Below, piece after piece: positions 8,090-17,014 of a DNA stretch of 64,000 nt. Numbering within the stretch: the first letter of the stretch is position 1; every line of letters begins with the position of its first letter. The DNA is from Sulfitobacter sp. EhC04 (lineage in GTDB: Bacteria; Pseudomonadota; Alphaproteobacteria; Rhodobacterales; Rhodobacteraceae): NCBI RefSeq assembly GCF_001650875.1, contig NZ_LXYI01000029.1, positions 25,356 through 89,355 of the forward strand, written 5' to 3'. Position numbers and translations under genes: made by a program. The notes under the pieces are model-generated. The model had not been told where the DNA came from and searched no databases. It saw only the letters and a list, made by a program, of their open reading frames with translations.

Positions 8090-8842
8090 ATGTTTGGTAT
8101 CGAACTCATTGACGCGGGTCTATTTCCCGCCATGCTGGTCGCGCTTCTGGCGGGGGTGATCAGTTTTCTCAGCCCCTGTGTGCTGCCGATCGTGCCGCCC
8201 TATCTTGCCTATATGAGCGGCGTCAGCCTGGGCGATATGTCCAGCGCGGGTGCGGCGCGCAGACGTGCGGTTGTTGCTGCTGGCTGCTTTGTCCTGGGGT
8301 TGAGCACGGTTTTTCTGATCCTTGGGTTCACGGCATCGGCGTTTGGCGCGTTTTTCCTGCAAAATCAGATCGTTTTCGCGCGAATTTCAGGTGTTGTGAT
8401 CATCGTGTTCGGTCTGCATTTCCTCGGGCTGTTCCGCATTCCCTTCCTCGACCGCGAGGCGCGGCTTGATGCGGGCGACAAGGGCGGGTCCAGCTTTGGC
8501 GCCTATGTGCTGGGGCTTGCCTTTGCCTTTGGCTGGACGCCCTGCATCGGGCCGCAACTGGGCGCGATCCTGTCGCTGGCGGCCTCCGAGGCTTCCGTGA
8601 CGCGTGGCACGCTGTTGCTGGGGATCTATGCGGCGGGGCTTGGCATTCCGTTTCTGCTGGCGGCGATGTTCATCACCCGTGCCATGGGTCTGATGAACCG
8701 GATCAAGCCGCACATGGGGTTGATCGAGCGGATCATGGGCATCCTGCTGGTGCTGGTGGGTCTGGCGATGCTGACCGGGGCATTTTCAAGCTTTGCTTTC
8801 TGGCTGCTGGAGACTTTTCCGGCGCTGGGGTCGCTGGGGTAG
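8090..8842 (+). CDS. ccdA: CcdA/DsbD-type cytochrome c biogenesis membrane protein
   Basis: 250-residue polytopic protein with six predicted membrane helices. The two redox cysteines sit in FLSPCVLPIVPPYLAYMSG and FGWTPCIGPQLGAIL, as expected for CcdA, which passes electrons from cytoplasmic thioredoxin to periplasmic apocytochrome c or thioredoxin-like partners. The ATG at 8090 is preferred; an in-frame TTG at 8084 would add two residues. The ribosome-binding site is weak. No other cytochrome c maturation gene is adjacent. Confidence 0.88.
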   Translation: MFGIELIDAGLFPAMLVALLAGVISFLSPCVLPIVPPYLAYMSGVSLGDMSSAGAARRRAVVAAGCFVLGLSTVFLILGFTASAFGAFFLQNQIVFARISGVVIIVFGLHFLGLFRIPFLDREARLDAGDKGGSSFGAYVLGLAFAFGWTPCIGPQLGAILSLAASEASVTRGTLLLGIYAAGLGIPFLLAAMFITRAMGLMNRIKPHMGLIERIMGILLVLVGLAMLTGAFSSFAFWLLETFPALGSLG

Positions 8843-9158
8843 CTGCGATTCCCGGCATGTGCCGGATGGATGCCAAGGTGGCTCGTCAGATGCTGCTGAT
8901 GTTCTGCGCCAAGGGGTGATAGCGACAAACCCGCCGGACAAGAAGACATGTCATCGCAGACCTGCATAGAATGACATGTCTTCGCCGAGCGGTATGAGAC
9001 GATCCGACCACGCAAAGCCATCCAGTATGATCCGCCGTGTTTGACGGGCGCATGAGCGCCGGGAGGCGCAGGCCTGTTGGCCATGCCCCTTCCGCTAAAG
9101 CGCCTTACTCTCGCCCGGATTTTTGGCTAGGCTTGCGCCAACAAACGAGCGGCAGGCA
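8843..9158. other. Gene-free stretch between ccdA and hydrolase gene
   Basis: 316 bp without a supported gene. Its only distinct structure is the GACATGTC inverted repeat at 8942-8983. Confidence 0.5.
8942..8983. repeat. Inverted repeat with GACATGTC core (copy 2)
   Basis: GAAGACATGTCAT (8942-8954) and ATGACATGTCTTC (8971-8983) are perfect 13-bp inverted arms around a 16-bp spacer. The AGACATGTCA core is shared with the hairpin at 3470-3515, although the outer arms differ. Confidence 0.8.
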
Positions 9159-10370
9159 ATGAGCGGACAGAGGCATAATCAGGTGGCGCGGCGCCGGGTG
9201 TTTTACATTCCGGGCTATGACCCCATTCATCCGCGCCGCTACCGCGAGCTGTATCGCAAGGAGGGCGCGGCACAGGCGGCGATTTCGGGCTATGATATCG
9301 CGCTCAAGCCGAAACCCAAGGGCGAGAATTACGGCTGGCACGTCGATGCTAGTATCGAGGGCGCAACCGTATCGGCGGAAGTCGAGGTGCTGGTCTGGTC
9401 CGACATCGTGCGCGACAGCATGAGCAATTCGATCCCCGCCACATACCTGCAATTGCTGCGCACGGCCTGGGTCTATATCGCCTCCGGCGCACTCTGGCGG
9501 TTGATGAAACTGCGCAAGGGGCCGGTGATCGCGGCACTTTACCCGGTGGGGATGCTGCTGGGGCAGTTGGGAATTGCCCTGGCATTGTGGCTGTTGATTT
9601 TCAAGGTAGTCGGGTTGCTGCACCCGTTGGTTGGTTTGATCACCGGTGCCTTTGCCTTTCTCTGGCTATTGCGCTGGTTCAAGAAGAAAGACGGCAAGTT
9701 CTTTGCCTATTACCTGATGCATGACTACGCCTATGCCGCCGCCACGCGCGGGGCCAATCCGCCCGCGCTTGAGGCGCGGATGGCGGCATTCAGGGACAGC
9801 ATCGCGGCTGCGTTGCACGAAGACGTGGACGAGGTGCTGGTGGTTGGCCATTCTTCGGGCGCGCATCTGGGCGTGTCGGTGCTGGCCGATCTGATCCGCG
9901 CGGGCAGGGTGCCGGGGGATGGACCGGCATTGTCTTTCCTTTCTCTGGGGCAGGTGGTGCCGATGGTGTCTTTCCTGCCGGATGCGCATCGGTTGCGCGC
10001 CGACCTTGCCTATCTCTCGGCCCGCGATGATCTGACCTGGGTTGATGTGACGGCCCCCGGCGACGGCTGTGCCTTTGCGCTGTGTGATCCGGTTGCGGTG
10101 TCAGGCGTGGCCCCGGTTGGCAAGACATGGCCGCTGGTGTTCTCCGCCGCCTTCACCCAATCGCTGAGCCCCGCGCGCTGGAAAGAATTGCGCTGGCGGT
10201 TCTTCCGGCTCCATTTCCAGTACCTTTGTGCCTTTGACCGGCCAAAGGACTATGATTATTTCCGGATCACCGCAGGGCCGCTGACCCTTGCCACACGCTA
10301 TGCCGGGCGGCCACCATCGAAATCGCGCATCGAGCGCGCGGTCAACAAATACACCTCGCTGGCCGCATGA
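9159..10370 (+). CDS. Membrane-associated alpha/beta-hydrolase-like protein
   Basis: 403 residues. A hydrophobic segment of two or three helices covers about residues 122-170. It is followed by a cytoplasmic part with VVGHSSGAHLG, a nucleophile-elbow GxSxG motif of alpha/beta hydrolases. The N terminus carries RRVFYIPGYDPIHPRRY, reminiscent of the beta1 strand and oxyanion loop. The ATG at 9159 was chosen over an upstream TTG. The stop overlaps the ATG of the P450 gene (ATGA), so the two are translationally coupled and probably share a lipid or hydrophobic substrate route. Substrate unknown. Confidence 0.65.
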   Translation: MSGQRHNQVARRRVFYIPGYDPIHPRRYRELYRKEGAAQAAISGYDIALKPKPKGENYGWHVDASIEGATVSAEVEVLVWSDIVRDSMSNSIPATYLQLLRTAWVYIASGALWRLMKLRKGPVIAALYPVGMLLGQLGIALALWLLIFKVVGLLHPLVGLITGAFAFLWLLRWFKKKDGKFFAYYLMHDYAYAAATRGANPPALEARMAAFRDSIAAALHEDVDEVLVVGHSSGAHLGVSVLADLIRAGRVPGDGPALSFLSLGQVVPMVSFLPDAHRLRADLAYLSARDDLTWVDVTAPGDGCAFALCDPVAVSGVAPVGKTWPLVFSAAFTQSLSPARWKELRWRFFRLHFQYLCAFDRPKDYDYFRITAGPLTLATRYAGRPPSKSRIERAVNKYTSLAA

Positions 10371-11719
10371 GCCTGCCGCCGAAACCCGCCAGCCGCCCTG
10401 ACAGGGTATCGCTGTGGCGCTATGCGCGGCTGTTTCGCGCTGACATCCTGTCGGCACAGCCTGCGCGGCTCTACCGCGCCTGGATGGCCGAATTCCGCAC
10501 GCCCTTTTTTCGCAGCTACCTGATGAACCAGCCCGATCTGATCAAGACGGTGCTGAAGGACCGGCCCGAGGATTTCCCCAAATCGGAGCGCATCGGGGAG
10601 GGGCTGCGCCCGCTGCTGGGCAATTCGGTGTTCCTGACCAATGGCGAGACCTGGAAGCGCCAGCGTCGCATCATCGACCCGGCGTTCGAGGGCGGCCGCC
10701 TGCGCGAGACATTTCCCGCCATGTGGGACGCGGCAGAGGCGGCGGCGGCACGGCTGGCACCCCACACGGACAGCGTGATCGAGATCGAGGCAGAGACCAG
10801 CCATGCCGCGGCCGATGTGATCTTTCGCACGCTGTTTTCGATCCCCATCGAACACCACCTGGCGCGGGACGTGTTCGAGGAGTTCAAGGCCTATCAGCGC
10901 AGTCAGCCGCTGCTGAACCTCGCCGCCTTTGTGCCGCTGCCGCGCTGGATGCCGCGTTTCTTTCGACGCGGGACAAAGGCAAGTGCCGCCCGCATTCGCC
11001 GGTTGATCACCGAATTGACGCAAGGCCGGATGGATGAGATCGCGGCAGGCACCGCGCCCGACGATCTGGCGACCAAGATCATGACCACCGCCGACCCTGT
11101 CACGGGCGCGCGTTTTGACACCGAAGAGATGGTGGATCAGGTTGCGATCTTCTTTCTCGCCGGGCATGAGACCAGCGCTTCCGCCCTGGCCTGGACGCTG
11201 TATCTGATGGCAACCCATCCCGAGTGGCAGGACCGGCTGGCCGCAGAGGCGCAGGTGCTGGAGGCCTGCGATTTTGCGGTGATGTCGAAACTCAGGCTCA
11301 GCCGCGATGTCTTTCGCGAGGCGCTGCGCCTGTATCCGCCTGTGCCGATGATGGTTCGGGAGAACACCTGCCCGGAGCGGTTTCGCGAGCGTGACGTGAA
11401 ACCCGGCGCGCAGCTGGTGCTCAGCCCCTGGCACCTGCACCGCCATGAACGCCTGTGGGACAATCCGGACGGGTTCGACCCGACGCGCTGGGGCACCGAG
11501 AATGGCCAGAAATGTCAACGCGAGGCCTATATTCCCTTTTCCGCCGGGGCGCGGGTCTGCACCGGGGCGGGATTTGCCATGGTGGAAGGGCCGCTGATCC
11601 TCTCCCGCATCCTGCGCGATTACCGGGTGGCGGCGGTGCCGGGCAAGGTGCCGGTCCCGGTGGCGCATCTGACGGTGCGTTCAGAGCGCGGAATCTGGTT
11701 GCGCCTGACGCGGCGCTGA
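10367..11719 (+). CDS. Cytochrome P450
   Basis: 450-residue heme monooxygenase. The I-helix motif AGHETSA lies near residue 264, the K-helix ExxR in FREALRLYPP, and the heme-ligand loop is FSAGARVCTG with Cys398. The N terminus has no membrane anchor, as usual for soluble bacterial P450s. The overall pattern (RPEDFPKSERIGEGLRPLLG, NGETWKRQRRIIDPAF) resembles the fatty-acid/CYP4-like bacterial clade, but the substrate cannot be read from sequence. It overlaps the hydrolase stop by 4 bp. No ferredoxin or reductase gene is next to it. Confidence 0.92.
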   Translation: MSLPPKPASRPDRVSLWRYARLFRADILSAQPARLYRAWMAEFRTPFFRSYLMNQPDLIKTVLKDRPEDFPKSERIGEGLRPLLGNSVFLTNGETWKRQRRIIDPAFEGGRLRETFPAMWDAAEAAAARLAPHTDSVIEIEAETSHAAADVIFRTLFSIPIEHHLARDVFEEFKAYQRSQPLLNLAAFVPLPRWMPRFFRRGTKASAARIRRLITELTQGRMDEIAAGTAPDDLATKIMTTADPVTGARFDTEEMVDQVAIFFLAGHETSASALAWTLYLMATHPEWQDRLAAEAQVLEACDFAVMSKLRLSRDVFREALRLYPPVPMMVRENTCPERFRERDVKPGAQLVLSPWHLHRHERLWDNPDGFDPTRWGTENGQKCQREAYIPFSAGARVCTGAGFAMVEGPLILSRILRDYRVAAVPGKVPVPVAHLTVRSERGIWLRLTRR

Positions 11720-11838
11720 AGCGCCCGGACGCTTGCAGGGGGCCGTTTGCGCTATCATGCGGCGGGCTCTCTACCATCGGCTGGCGTCTTGTCTTATGAA
11801 TGACGCTGACAGGAATCACAGGACAGGCGGAGCTCTTC

Positions 11839-12732
11839 ATGGCGATCAACTCAGCACAAAAGATGCAGATGACCAGCGGCAAGGGGTTCATCGCGGCCCT
11901 GGACCAATCCGGCGGATCGACCCCCAAGGCGCTGAGCCTTTATGGCGTTGAGCCCGAGGATTACAACGGCGAAGCCGAGATGTTCGCCGCGATGCATGCG
12001 ATGCGCGCGCGGATCATCCTGGCGGATGATTTCACCAGCGAAAAGGTGATTGGCGCGATCCTGTTCGAGCGGACCATGGATGCAGAGATCAACGGCAAGC
12101 CTGTGGCGCAACTGCTGTGGGAAGACCGCAAGGTGGTGCCTTTCCTGAAGATCGACAAGGGATTGGAAGACACCGACCGCGATGTGCAACTGCTGAAACC
12201 GATGCCGGGTCTGGAAGACCTGCTGGCCCGCGCGGCGGAGAAGGGCATTTTCGGCACCAAGGAACGTTCCGTCATTCACGAAGCGAATGAGGCCGGCATC
12301 GAGGCGGTCGTGGCGCAGCAGTTCGAGGTGGCCAGGACCGTCTGTGCCGCGGGTCTGGTGCCGATCATCGAGCCGGAAGTGAACATCAACTCCGAAAGCA
12401 AGGCAGAGGCCGAAGAGATGCTGGCCCGCGCGTTGCTGGCACATGTTTCCGACCTGGGGCCGGACCAACTGGTGATGCTGAAGCTGACGATTCCCGAAGA
12501 GGCCGGAATTTACGACCGGCTTGCGGGGCATGACAATGTGCTGCGGGTTGTGGCGCTGTCAGGGGGCTATTCCACAGATGAGGCCTGCCGCCGTCTCAGC
12601 CGCAACCCCAAGATGATTGCGAGCTTCTCACGTGCGCTGACCGAGGGTCTGAACGTGAAGATGTCGGATGCGGATTTCAACGCGGCACTGGGCGAGAATA
12701 TCGGCAAGATCTACCGCGCGTCGGTTGGCTAA
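11839..12732 (+). CDS. fda: Class I fructose-bisphosphate aldolase
   Basis: 297-residue Schiff-base aldolase of the bacterial class I type, interconverting fructose 1,6-bisphosphate with dihydroxyacetone phosphate and glyceraldehyde 3-phosphate. FIAALDQSGGSTPKAL near the N terminus is diagnostic, and LKLTIPEE provides the likely Schiff-base Lys215. The ATG at 11839 has GGAG six bases upstream and matches the family start; the ATG at 11800 would add 13 residues. It is monocistronic, with a tandem hairpin array directly after the stop. Confidence 0.9.
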   Translation: MAINSAQKMQMTSGKGFIAALDQSGGSTPKALSLYGVEPEDYNGEAEMFAAMHAMRARIILADDFTSEKVIGAILFERTMDAEINGKPVAQLLWEDRKVVPFLKIDKGLEDTDRDVQLLKPMPGLEDLLARAAEKGIFGTKERSVIHEANEAGIEAVVAQQFEVARTVCAAGLVPIIEPEVNINSESKAEAEEMLARALLAHVSDLGPDQLVMLKLTIPEEAGIYDRLAGHDNVLRVVALSGGYSTDEACRRLSRNPKMIASFSRALTEGLNVKMSDADFNAALGENIGKIYRASVG

Positions 12733-12735
12733 GGC

Positions 12736-12995
12736 GCCGGACTTTTCAAAAAGTCCGGTTCGTTTTCTTCAAAGAAAACGGGCTCTGATGCATCTCTTCG
12801 TCGGGGTTGAGAGGCGTGACCCTCCAGTGTGGACCGGGCGGGTGCCGGACTTTTCAAAAAGTCCGATCCGTTTTCTTCAAAGAAAACGGGCTCTGATGCA
12901 TCTTTTCGTCGGGGTTGAGAGGCGTGTCCCTCCAGTATGGACCGGGCGGGTGCCGGACTTTTCAAAAAGTCCGGTCCGTTTTCTTCAAAGAAAAC
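12736..12995 (+). repeat. 108-bp tandem repeat (2.4 copies) with paired hairpins
   Basis: The unit starts at 12736, 12844 and 12952, an exact 108-bp period; the third copy stops after about 44 bp. Each unit opens with two perfect hairpins, CCGGACTTTT/AAAAGTCCGG and CGTTTTCTT/AAGAAAACG, and continues with a ~60-bp conserved linker. The copies differ by only a few substitutions. The first hairpin follows the fda stop by a few bases and may terminate transcription. Confidence 0.9.
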
Positions 12996-13026
12996 GATAC
13001 AAGCCCAGCGAATTTCCCATCCGATC

Positions 13027-13299
13027 CTAAAGCCTTTTCAGGCTCGGCACGGCTTTCTTCGAAAGAATCGTTCTCGACGCGACCCGGACCGGCTCCTGAT
13101 TGCAGAAGATCACCAGTTGCCCCGCATTCTCGACCGCCGAAAACCCCCGGCGGTCAAGTTCCAGCAGAAAGGCATCCAGCCCCGCGTAACGCTCAATATC
13201 CCTGATCTTGCGGCGCACGACGCCACCCTCGCGGGCGGCTTTCGAGCTGAAGACATGCGTGACCCAGTGCTGCGGTGACATTTCCATCGGCAAAGACAT
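13027..13299 (-). CDS. Small conserved hypothetical protein, last gene of the fumC cluster
   Basis: 90 residues with no recognised catalytic motif. The core HWVTHVFSSKAAREGGVVRRKIRDIERYAG and FLLELDRRGFSAVENAGQLVIFCN looks like a compact basic alpha/beta protein. The C-terminal tail after PVRV runs into hairpin-like intergenic sequence and may be an extension specific to this genome. The start lies 18 bp after the stop of the ribbon-helix-helix gene, placing it at the end of a fumC-led operon. Function unknown. Confidence 0.6.
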   Translation of the reverse strand: MSLPMEMSPQHWVTHVFSSKAAREGGVVRRKIRDIERYAGLDAFLLELDRRGFSAVENAGQLVIFCNQEPVRVASRTILSKKAVPSLKRL

Positions 13300-13317
13300 G
13301 GCACCAGCCTAAGCCCA

Positions 13318-13542
13318 TCAAGGTAAACGATCCTTTAACCGGCGCAGCACAAACAGCCGGATGGCAGAGGCAAGGCCGATGTCCATGTCCCGCGCCGCGT
13401 CGATCTGTGCCACCAGCGCGTTGATCGGCTGGCCCTGCGCCGCCGCAATGGCGCGGAACTCATCCCAGAATTCATCCTCCAGCGAGATCGAGGTCCGGTG
13501 CCCTTGCAGCGTCACCGAATGTTTGACCGGCCGTCCGCTCAT
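13318..13542 (-). CDS. Ribbon-helix-helix domain protein
   Basis: 74 residues. The N-terminal half, HSVTLQGHRTSISLEDEFWDEFRAIA, has the beta-strand plus two helices of RHH_4-type ribbon-helix-helix proteins; the rest is helical (ASAIRLFVLRRLKDRL). Such proteins bind DNA as dimers, so it may be a small transcription factor. Its ATG overlaps the stop of the preceding 58-residue gene (ATGA). No toxin partner is evident. Targets unknown. Confidence 0.7.
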   Translation of the reverse strand: MSGRPVKHSVTLQGHRTSISLEDEFWDEFRAIAAAQGQPINALVAQIDAARDMDIGLASAIRLFVLRRLKDRLP

Positions 13543-13715
13543 GTCTCGCGTTTGTGGCCTTCCAGATTGCGGGCGATCTGCTCGGCGCGGGCCTTCAGCG
13601 CTTCTTTCTGCGCCCTGGTCTGTCCGAACTGTACCGCGTTTTCATCCGCGCGGGCCTTGCGGGAGGCGCGGTTGCGTTCTTTCTTCACCTTGTTGAGGTT
13701 GATGGGGGCGCTCAT
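13539..13715 (-). CDS. DUF4169-like small basic protein
   Basis: A 58-residue gene starting [20 protein letters not shown] and ending NLEGHKRET. It is strongly basic and helical, and resembles the DUF4169 family of very small alphaproteobacterial proteins. Its ATG overlaps the fumC stop (13712-13715) and its TGA overlaps the ATG of the ribbon-helix-helix gene (13539-13542), so it is translationally coupled on both sides. Function unknown; the basic character could fit nucleic-acid binding. Confidence 0.75.
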   Translation of the reverse strand: MSAPINLNKVKKERNRASRKARADENAVQFGQTRAQKEALKARAEQIARNLEGHKRET

Positions 13716-15103
13716 TTGGGTCCAATCATCTGTTCCGGCCGCACCACGCGGTCGAAGGTTTCCGCATCCACGAAACCCAGCGCGATGGCCTCTTCCTTGA
13801 GGGTCGTGCCGTTCTTGTGGGCGGTCTTGGCGACCTTGGTCGCGTTGTCATAGCCGATGGTGGGGGCCAGTGCCGTGACCAGCATCAGGCTTTCCTTCAT
13901 CAGCCTGTCGATCCGTTCCACATTGGCCTGCGTGCCCACCACCATGTTGTCGGTAAAGCTGCCCGCCGCATCGCCCAGCAGTTGCATGGACTGGATCACG
14001 TTATAGCTCATCATCGGGTTATAGACGTTCAGCTCGAAATGGCCCTGTGAACCGGCAAAGCCGACGGCGGCATCATTGCCCATCACATGGGCGCAGACCA
14101 TGGTCAGCGCCTCGGCCTGTGTCGGGTTCACCTTGCCCGGCATGATCGAAGATCCCGGCTCGTTCTCGGGCAGGATCAGCTCGCCCAGGCCAGAGCGGGG
14201 GCCGGAGCCCAGCAGGCGCATGTCGTTGGCGATCTTGAACATCGACGCGGCCACGGTTTTCAGCGCGCCCGAGAACATGACCATCGCGTCATGGGCGGCC
14301 AGCGCCTCGAACTTGTTGGGGGCGGTGACAAAGGGCAGGCCGGTGATATTGGCGATTTCCGCCGCGACCTTTTCGGCAAAGCCCTTGCGGGTGTTCAGGC
14401 CCGTGCCCACCGCCGTGCCGCCCTGTGCCAGTTCATAGATGTCGGGAAGGCAGGCCTCGATGCGCGCGATGCCCTTGGCCATCTGATGCGCGTAGCCGCC
14501 GAATTCCTGGCCCAGTGTCAGCGGAGTGGCATCCTGGGTATGGGTGCGGCCGATCTTGATGATGTCCTTGAATTCCTCGGACTTGGCGGCAAGGGCCGCG
14601 TGCAGCTTGCGCAGGCCCGGCAACAGCGTGTCGCGCGCCACCATGCCGATGGCGACATGCATTGCCGTGGGGAAAGTGTCGTTGGACGATTGCCCCATGT
14701 TGCAGTGATCATTGGGGTGCACCGGGCTTTTCGAGGCCATCTGGCCGCCCATGATCTCGATCGCGCGGTTGGAGATGACCTCGTTCGCGTTCATGTTCGA
14801 CTGGGTGCCGGACCCGGTCTGCCAGACCACCAGCGGAAAGTTGTCGTCGAACTTGCCGTCGATGACCTCTTGTGCGGCCTGCTGGATCGCCGGGGCCAGA
14901 TCCGCATCCAGGTCGCCAAAGCCAAGGTTCACCTCGGCGCAGGCTTTCTTGATCACACCCAGCGCCCGGATGATCGCTACGGGCTGGCGTTCCCAGCCGA
15001 TCGGGAAGTTCATGATCGACCGCTGGGTCTGTGCGCCCCAGTATTTGTCGGCGGGAACTTCGAGGGTGCCAAAGCTGTCGGTTTCGGTGCGGGTGTCGGC
15101 CAT
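13712..15103 (-). CDS. fumC: Class II fumarate hydratase
   Basis: 463-residue iron-independent fumarase of the TCA cycle, interconverting fumarate and L-malate. Signatures include [33 protein letters not shown], and the superfamily signature [13 protein letters not shown] with the mobile-loop catalytic serine. The length and the N terminus ([26 protein letters not shown]) are typical. It is the first gene of an unusual cluster in which DUF4169, ribbon-helix-helix and hypothetical genes follow with overlapping or near-overlapping starts. Confidence 0.97.
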   Translation of the reverse strand: MADTRTETDSFGTLEVPADKYWGAQTQRSIMNFPIGWERQPVAIIRALGVIKKACAEVNLGFGDLDADLAPAIQQAAQEVIDGKFDDNFPLVVWQTGSGTQSNMNANEVISNRAIEIMGGQMASKSPVHPNDHCNMGQSSNDTFPTAMHVAIGMVARDTLLPGLRKLHAALAAKSEEFKDIIKIGRTHTQDATPLTLGQEFGGYAHQMAKGIARIEACLPDIYELAQGGTAVGTGLNTRKGFAEKVAAEIANITGLPFVTAPNKFEALAAHDAMVMFSGALKTVAASMFKIANDMRLLGSGPRSGLGELILPENEPGSSIMPGKVNPTQAEALTMVCAHVMGNDAAVGFAGSQGHFELNVYNPMMSYNVIQSMQLLGDAAGSFTDNMVVGTQANVERIDRLMKESLMLVTALAPTIGYDNATKVAKTAHKNGTTLKEEAIALGFVDAETFDRVVRPEQMIGPK

Positions 15104-15214
15104 GTCGGGCTCCTGATGTCTTTATAGGTTGGCCAAGGGTGTAGCGGCCAGCGTGACCCGGCGCAATCGACCGATGGCGCTAACGGGCGACAGAACGGTC
15201 AAAGCTGCGGCAAA

Positions 15215-15694
15215 TTACTTGCGAAACGAATCGAGCGAGACGATTTCGGCGTCCTTGTGGTCTTCCTCCGGCACTTCCAGCTCGTCCTCGGTCTGCTGGG
15301 GCAGGTCGGTGCTGTCGGCCTTGTCTGCCGTGGCACCACTGTCCTGCTGTTCGAATCGCAGGCCAAATTCGACCGAAGGGTCGACGAAGGTGCGGATCGC
15401 GTCATAGGGGATATAAAGCGGCTCCGGCGCGTCACCGAAGTTCAGCGTCACGGCAAAGCCTTCTTCGCCGACGTCCAGCTTGTCGTACCAGTGCTGCATC
15501 ACCACTGTCATTTCGCCGGGATAGCGGTCAGACAGCCAGTCGGCCAGTTCCGCATCCGGGTGCGAGGTGTCGAAGGTGATGAAGAAGTGATGATTCCCCG
15601 GCAGACCGCGTTCCGCGACATCCAGCAGGACCTTTCGGATCAAGCCCCGCATGGCCTCGTGCATCAGGTTGCCATAGTCGATCTTGCGGCTCAT
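15215..15694 (-). CDS. sspB: SspB-family ClpXP adaptor
   Basis: 159 residues of the alphaproteobacterial SspB family. Its substrate-binding domain spans about residues 5-115 (FFITFDTSHPDAELADWLSD, MTVVMQHWYDKL, FAVTLNFG). A flexible acidic tail ends DAEIVSLDSFRK, a ClpX-docking type C terminus. The protein tethers ssrA-tagged polypeptides to ClpXP. The tmRNA gene that supplies the tag lies 7.3 kb away in this window. Confidence 0.85.
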   Translation of the reverse strand: MSRKIDYGNLMHEAMRGLIRKVLLDVAERGLPGNHHFFITFDTSHPDAELADWLSDRYPGEMTVVMQHWYDKLDVGEEGFAVTLNFGDAPEPLYIPYDAIRTFVDPSVEFGLRFEQQDSGATADKADSTDLPQQTEDELEVPEEDHKDAEIVSLDSFRK

Positions 15695-15766
15695 CTCTAT
15701 CTCCGGTTGTGCCCATGGGCAGCCTCAGCATAGCCCATTCCCCGGCAAGGAAAAGGGGGTGCCGCG

Positions 15767-17014
15767 TCAAACCAGAGCCATCAGCAGGGCGGCGGCTGTC
15801 AGTGCTGCCATTGTCAGCACAAAACCCCGTCGCAACCGCAGCATCAGGACCATGCCGGCAAGGACAAGAACGCAGGCCAAGATATTGAAACTGCTCAGAT
15901 CCGGGGCCGGAATCGCGAGAAAGGAGGCGCCCTCGACCCGGTCGAAGATCACATGCAGCGCAAACCAGACAGAGAGGTTGGCAATCACGCCGACAACGGC
16001 GGCGGTGATGGCCTGCAAGGCCCCTGCAAGCCGTGGTTGTGCTGAAATCCGCTCCAGGTAGGGACCGGCCAGGAAAATCCACAAAAAGCAGGGGGTGAAG
16101 GTGACCCAGAGCGCCAGCAGCCCCGCCGCCAATGCGCCGGTGATACCCGACTGTGCGAATCCCGCCAGCAGCGCCACGAATTCGGTCACCAGGATCAGCG
16201 GCCCCGGCGTGGTTTCCGCCAGCCCCAACGCGTCAATCATCTGATCCGTGCTGATCCAGCCGAAATCCTGAACCACGGTCTGCGTCATATAGGCCAGCAC
16301 GGCATAGGCCCCGCCAAAGGTGACGATTGCCAGTTTGGAAAAGAACAGTCCGAGTTGCAGCAGGAAATCCTGATCCAGCGCCCAGAGCATCAGCAGCGGC
16401 GCGGCCCAGAGCGCGGACCAGACCAGCAGGGTGCGCCGGGTCTGCGCCGGGCGGGCAGGCAGGTGGTCCGGCGCGGGCCTGGTGGTCTGCCCGTGCATCA
16501 TCCCCCACAGCCCCGCGCAGAGAATAATCAGCGGAAACGGCAGGCCCAGCACAAACAGGGCCAGAAACGACAGCACTGCCAGCACCCAGCCCTGCGCGCC
16601 ATGCAGCGCCTTGCCCGCCACCTTGCGCAGCGCCTGGAACACCACGACGATCACCGCCGCCTTGATGCCGAGGAAGGCGGCCTGCACCAGCGGCAACTGA
16701 CCGTACCAGGCATAGCCCAGCGCCAGCACGGCAATGACCAGCGCGCCGGGCACGACAAACAAGAGCCCGGCCAGCAGGCCGCCCGCCACGCCGCGCAGCC
16801 GCCAGCCCGCGTATGTGGCCAGTTGCATCGCCTCCGGTCCCGGCAGCAACATGCACAGCGACAGGGCCCGCAGAAACGCCTCTTCGCTCAGCCAGGGGCG
16901 GTGTTCGACCAGCTCGCGGTGCATCACCGCGATCTGCGCCGCCGGTCCGCCAAAGGACAGCAACCCGATGCGGCCAAAGACGCGGGTCATTTGCGGCCAG
17001 CCCGGCGCGCTCAT
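15767..17014 (-). CDS. chrA: Chromate transporter ChrA
   Basis: 415-residue CHR-family polytopic membrane protein made of two homologous halves. The N half carries GRIGLLSFGGPAAQIAVMHRE and PGPEAMQLATYAG; the C half carries SKLAIVTFGGAYAVLAYM and ETTPGPLILVTEFVA. The family exports chromate from the cytoplasm. The ATG overlaps the TGA of the upstream ChrB-like gene, and the pair forms a chromate-resistance unit. Confidence 0.92.
   Translation of the reverse strand: MSAPGWPQMTRVFGRIGLLSFGGPAAQIAVMHRELVEHRPWLSEEAFLRALSLCMLLPGPEAMQLATYAGWRLRGVAGGLLAGLLFVVPGALVIAVLALGYAWYGQLPLVQAAFLGIKAAVIVVVFQALRKVAGKALHGAQGWVLAVLSFLALFVLGLPFPLIILCAGLWGMMHGQTTRPAPDHLPARPAQTRRTLLVWSALWAAPLLMLWALDQDFLLQLGLFFSKLAIVTFGGAYAVLAYMTQTVVQDFGWISTDQMIDALGLAETTPGPLILVTEFVALLAGFAQSGITGALAAGLLALWVTFTPCFLWIFLAGPYLERISAQPRLAGALQAITAAVVGVIANLSVWFALHVIFDRVEGASFLAIPAPDLSSFNILACVLVLAGMVLMLRLRRGFVLTMAALTAAALLMALV

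Noticed and set aside
10298..11668. 456-codon minus-strand frame
   Set aside because: Antisense to the cytochrome P450, which has all heme-protein signatures.
12736..12995. CRISPR array
   Set aside because: The units are contiguous 108-bp near-identical copies, not short repeats separated by unique spacers, and no cas genes are present.
12668..13030. Repetitive 120-residue plus-strand frame
   Set aside because: It is simply the translation of the 108-bp hairpin repeats; the period is a multiple of three, which keeps the frame open.
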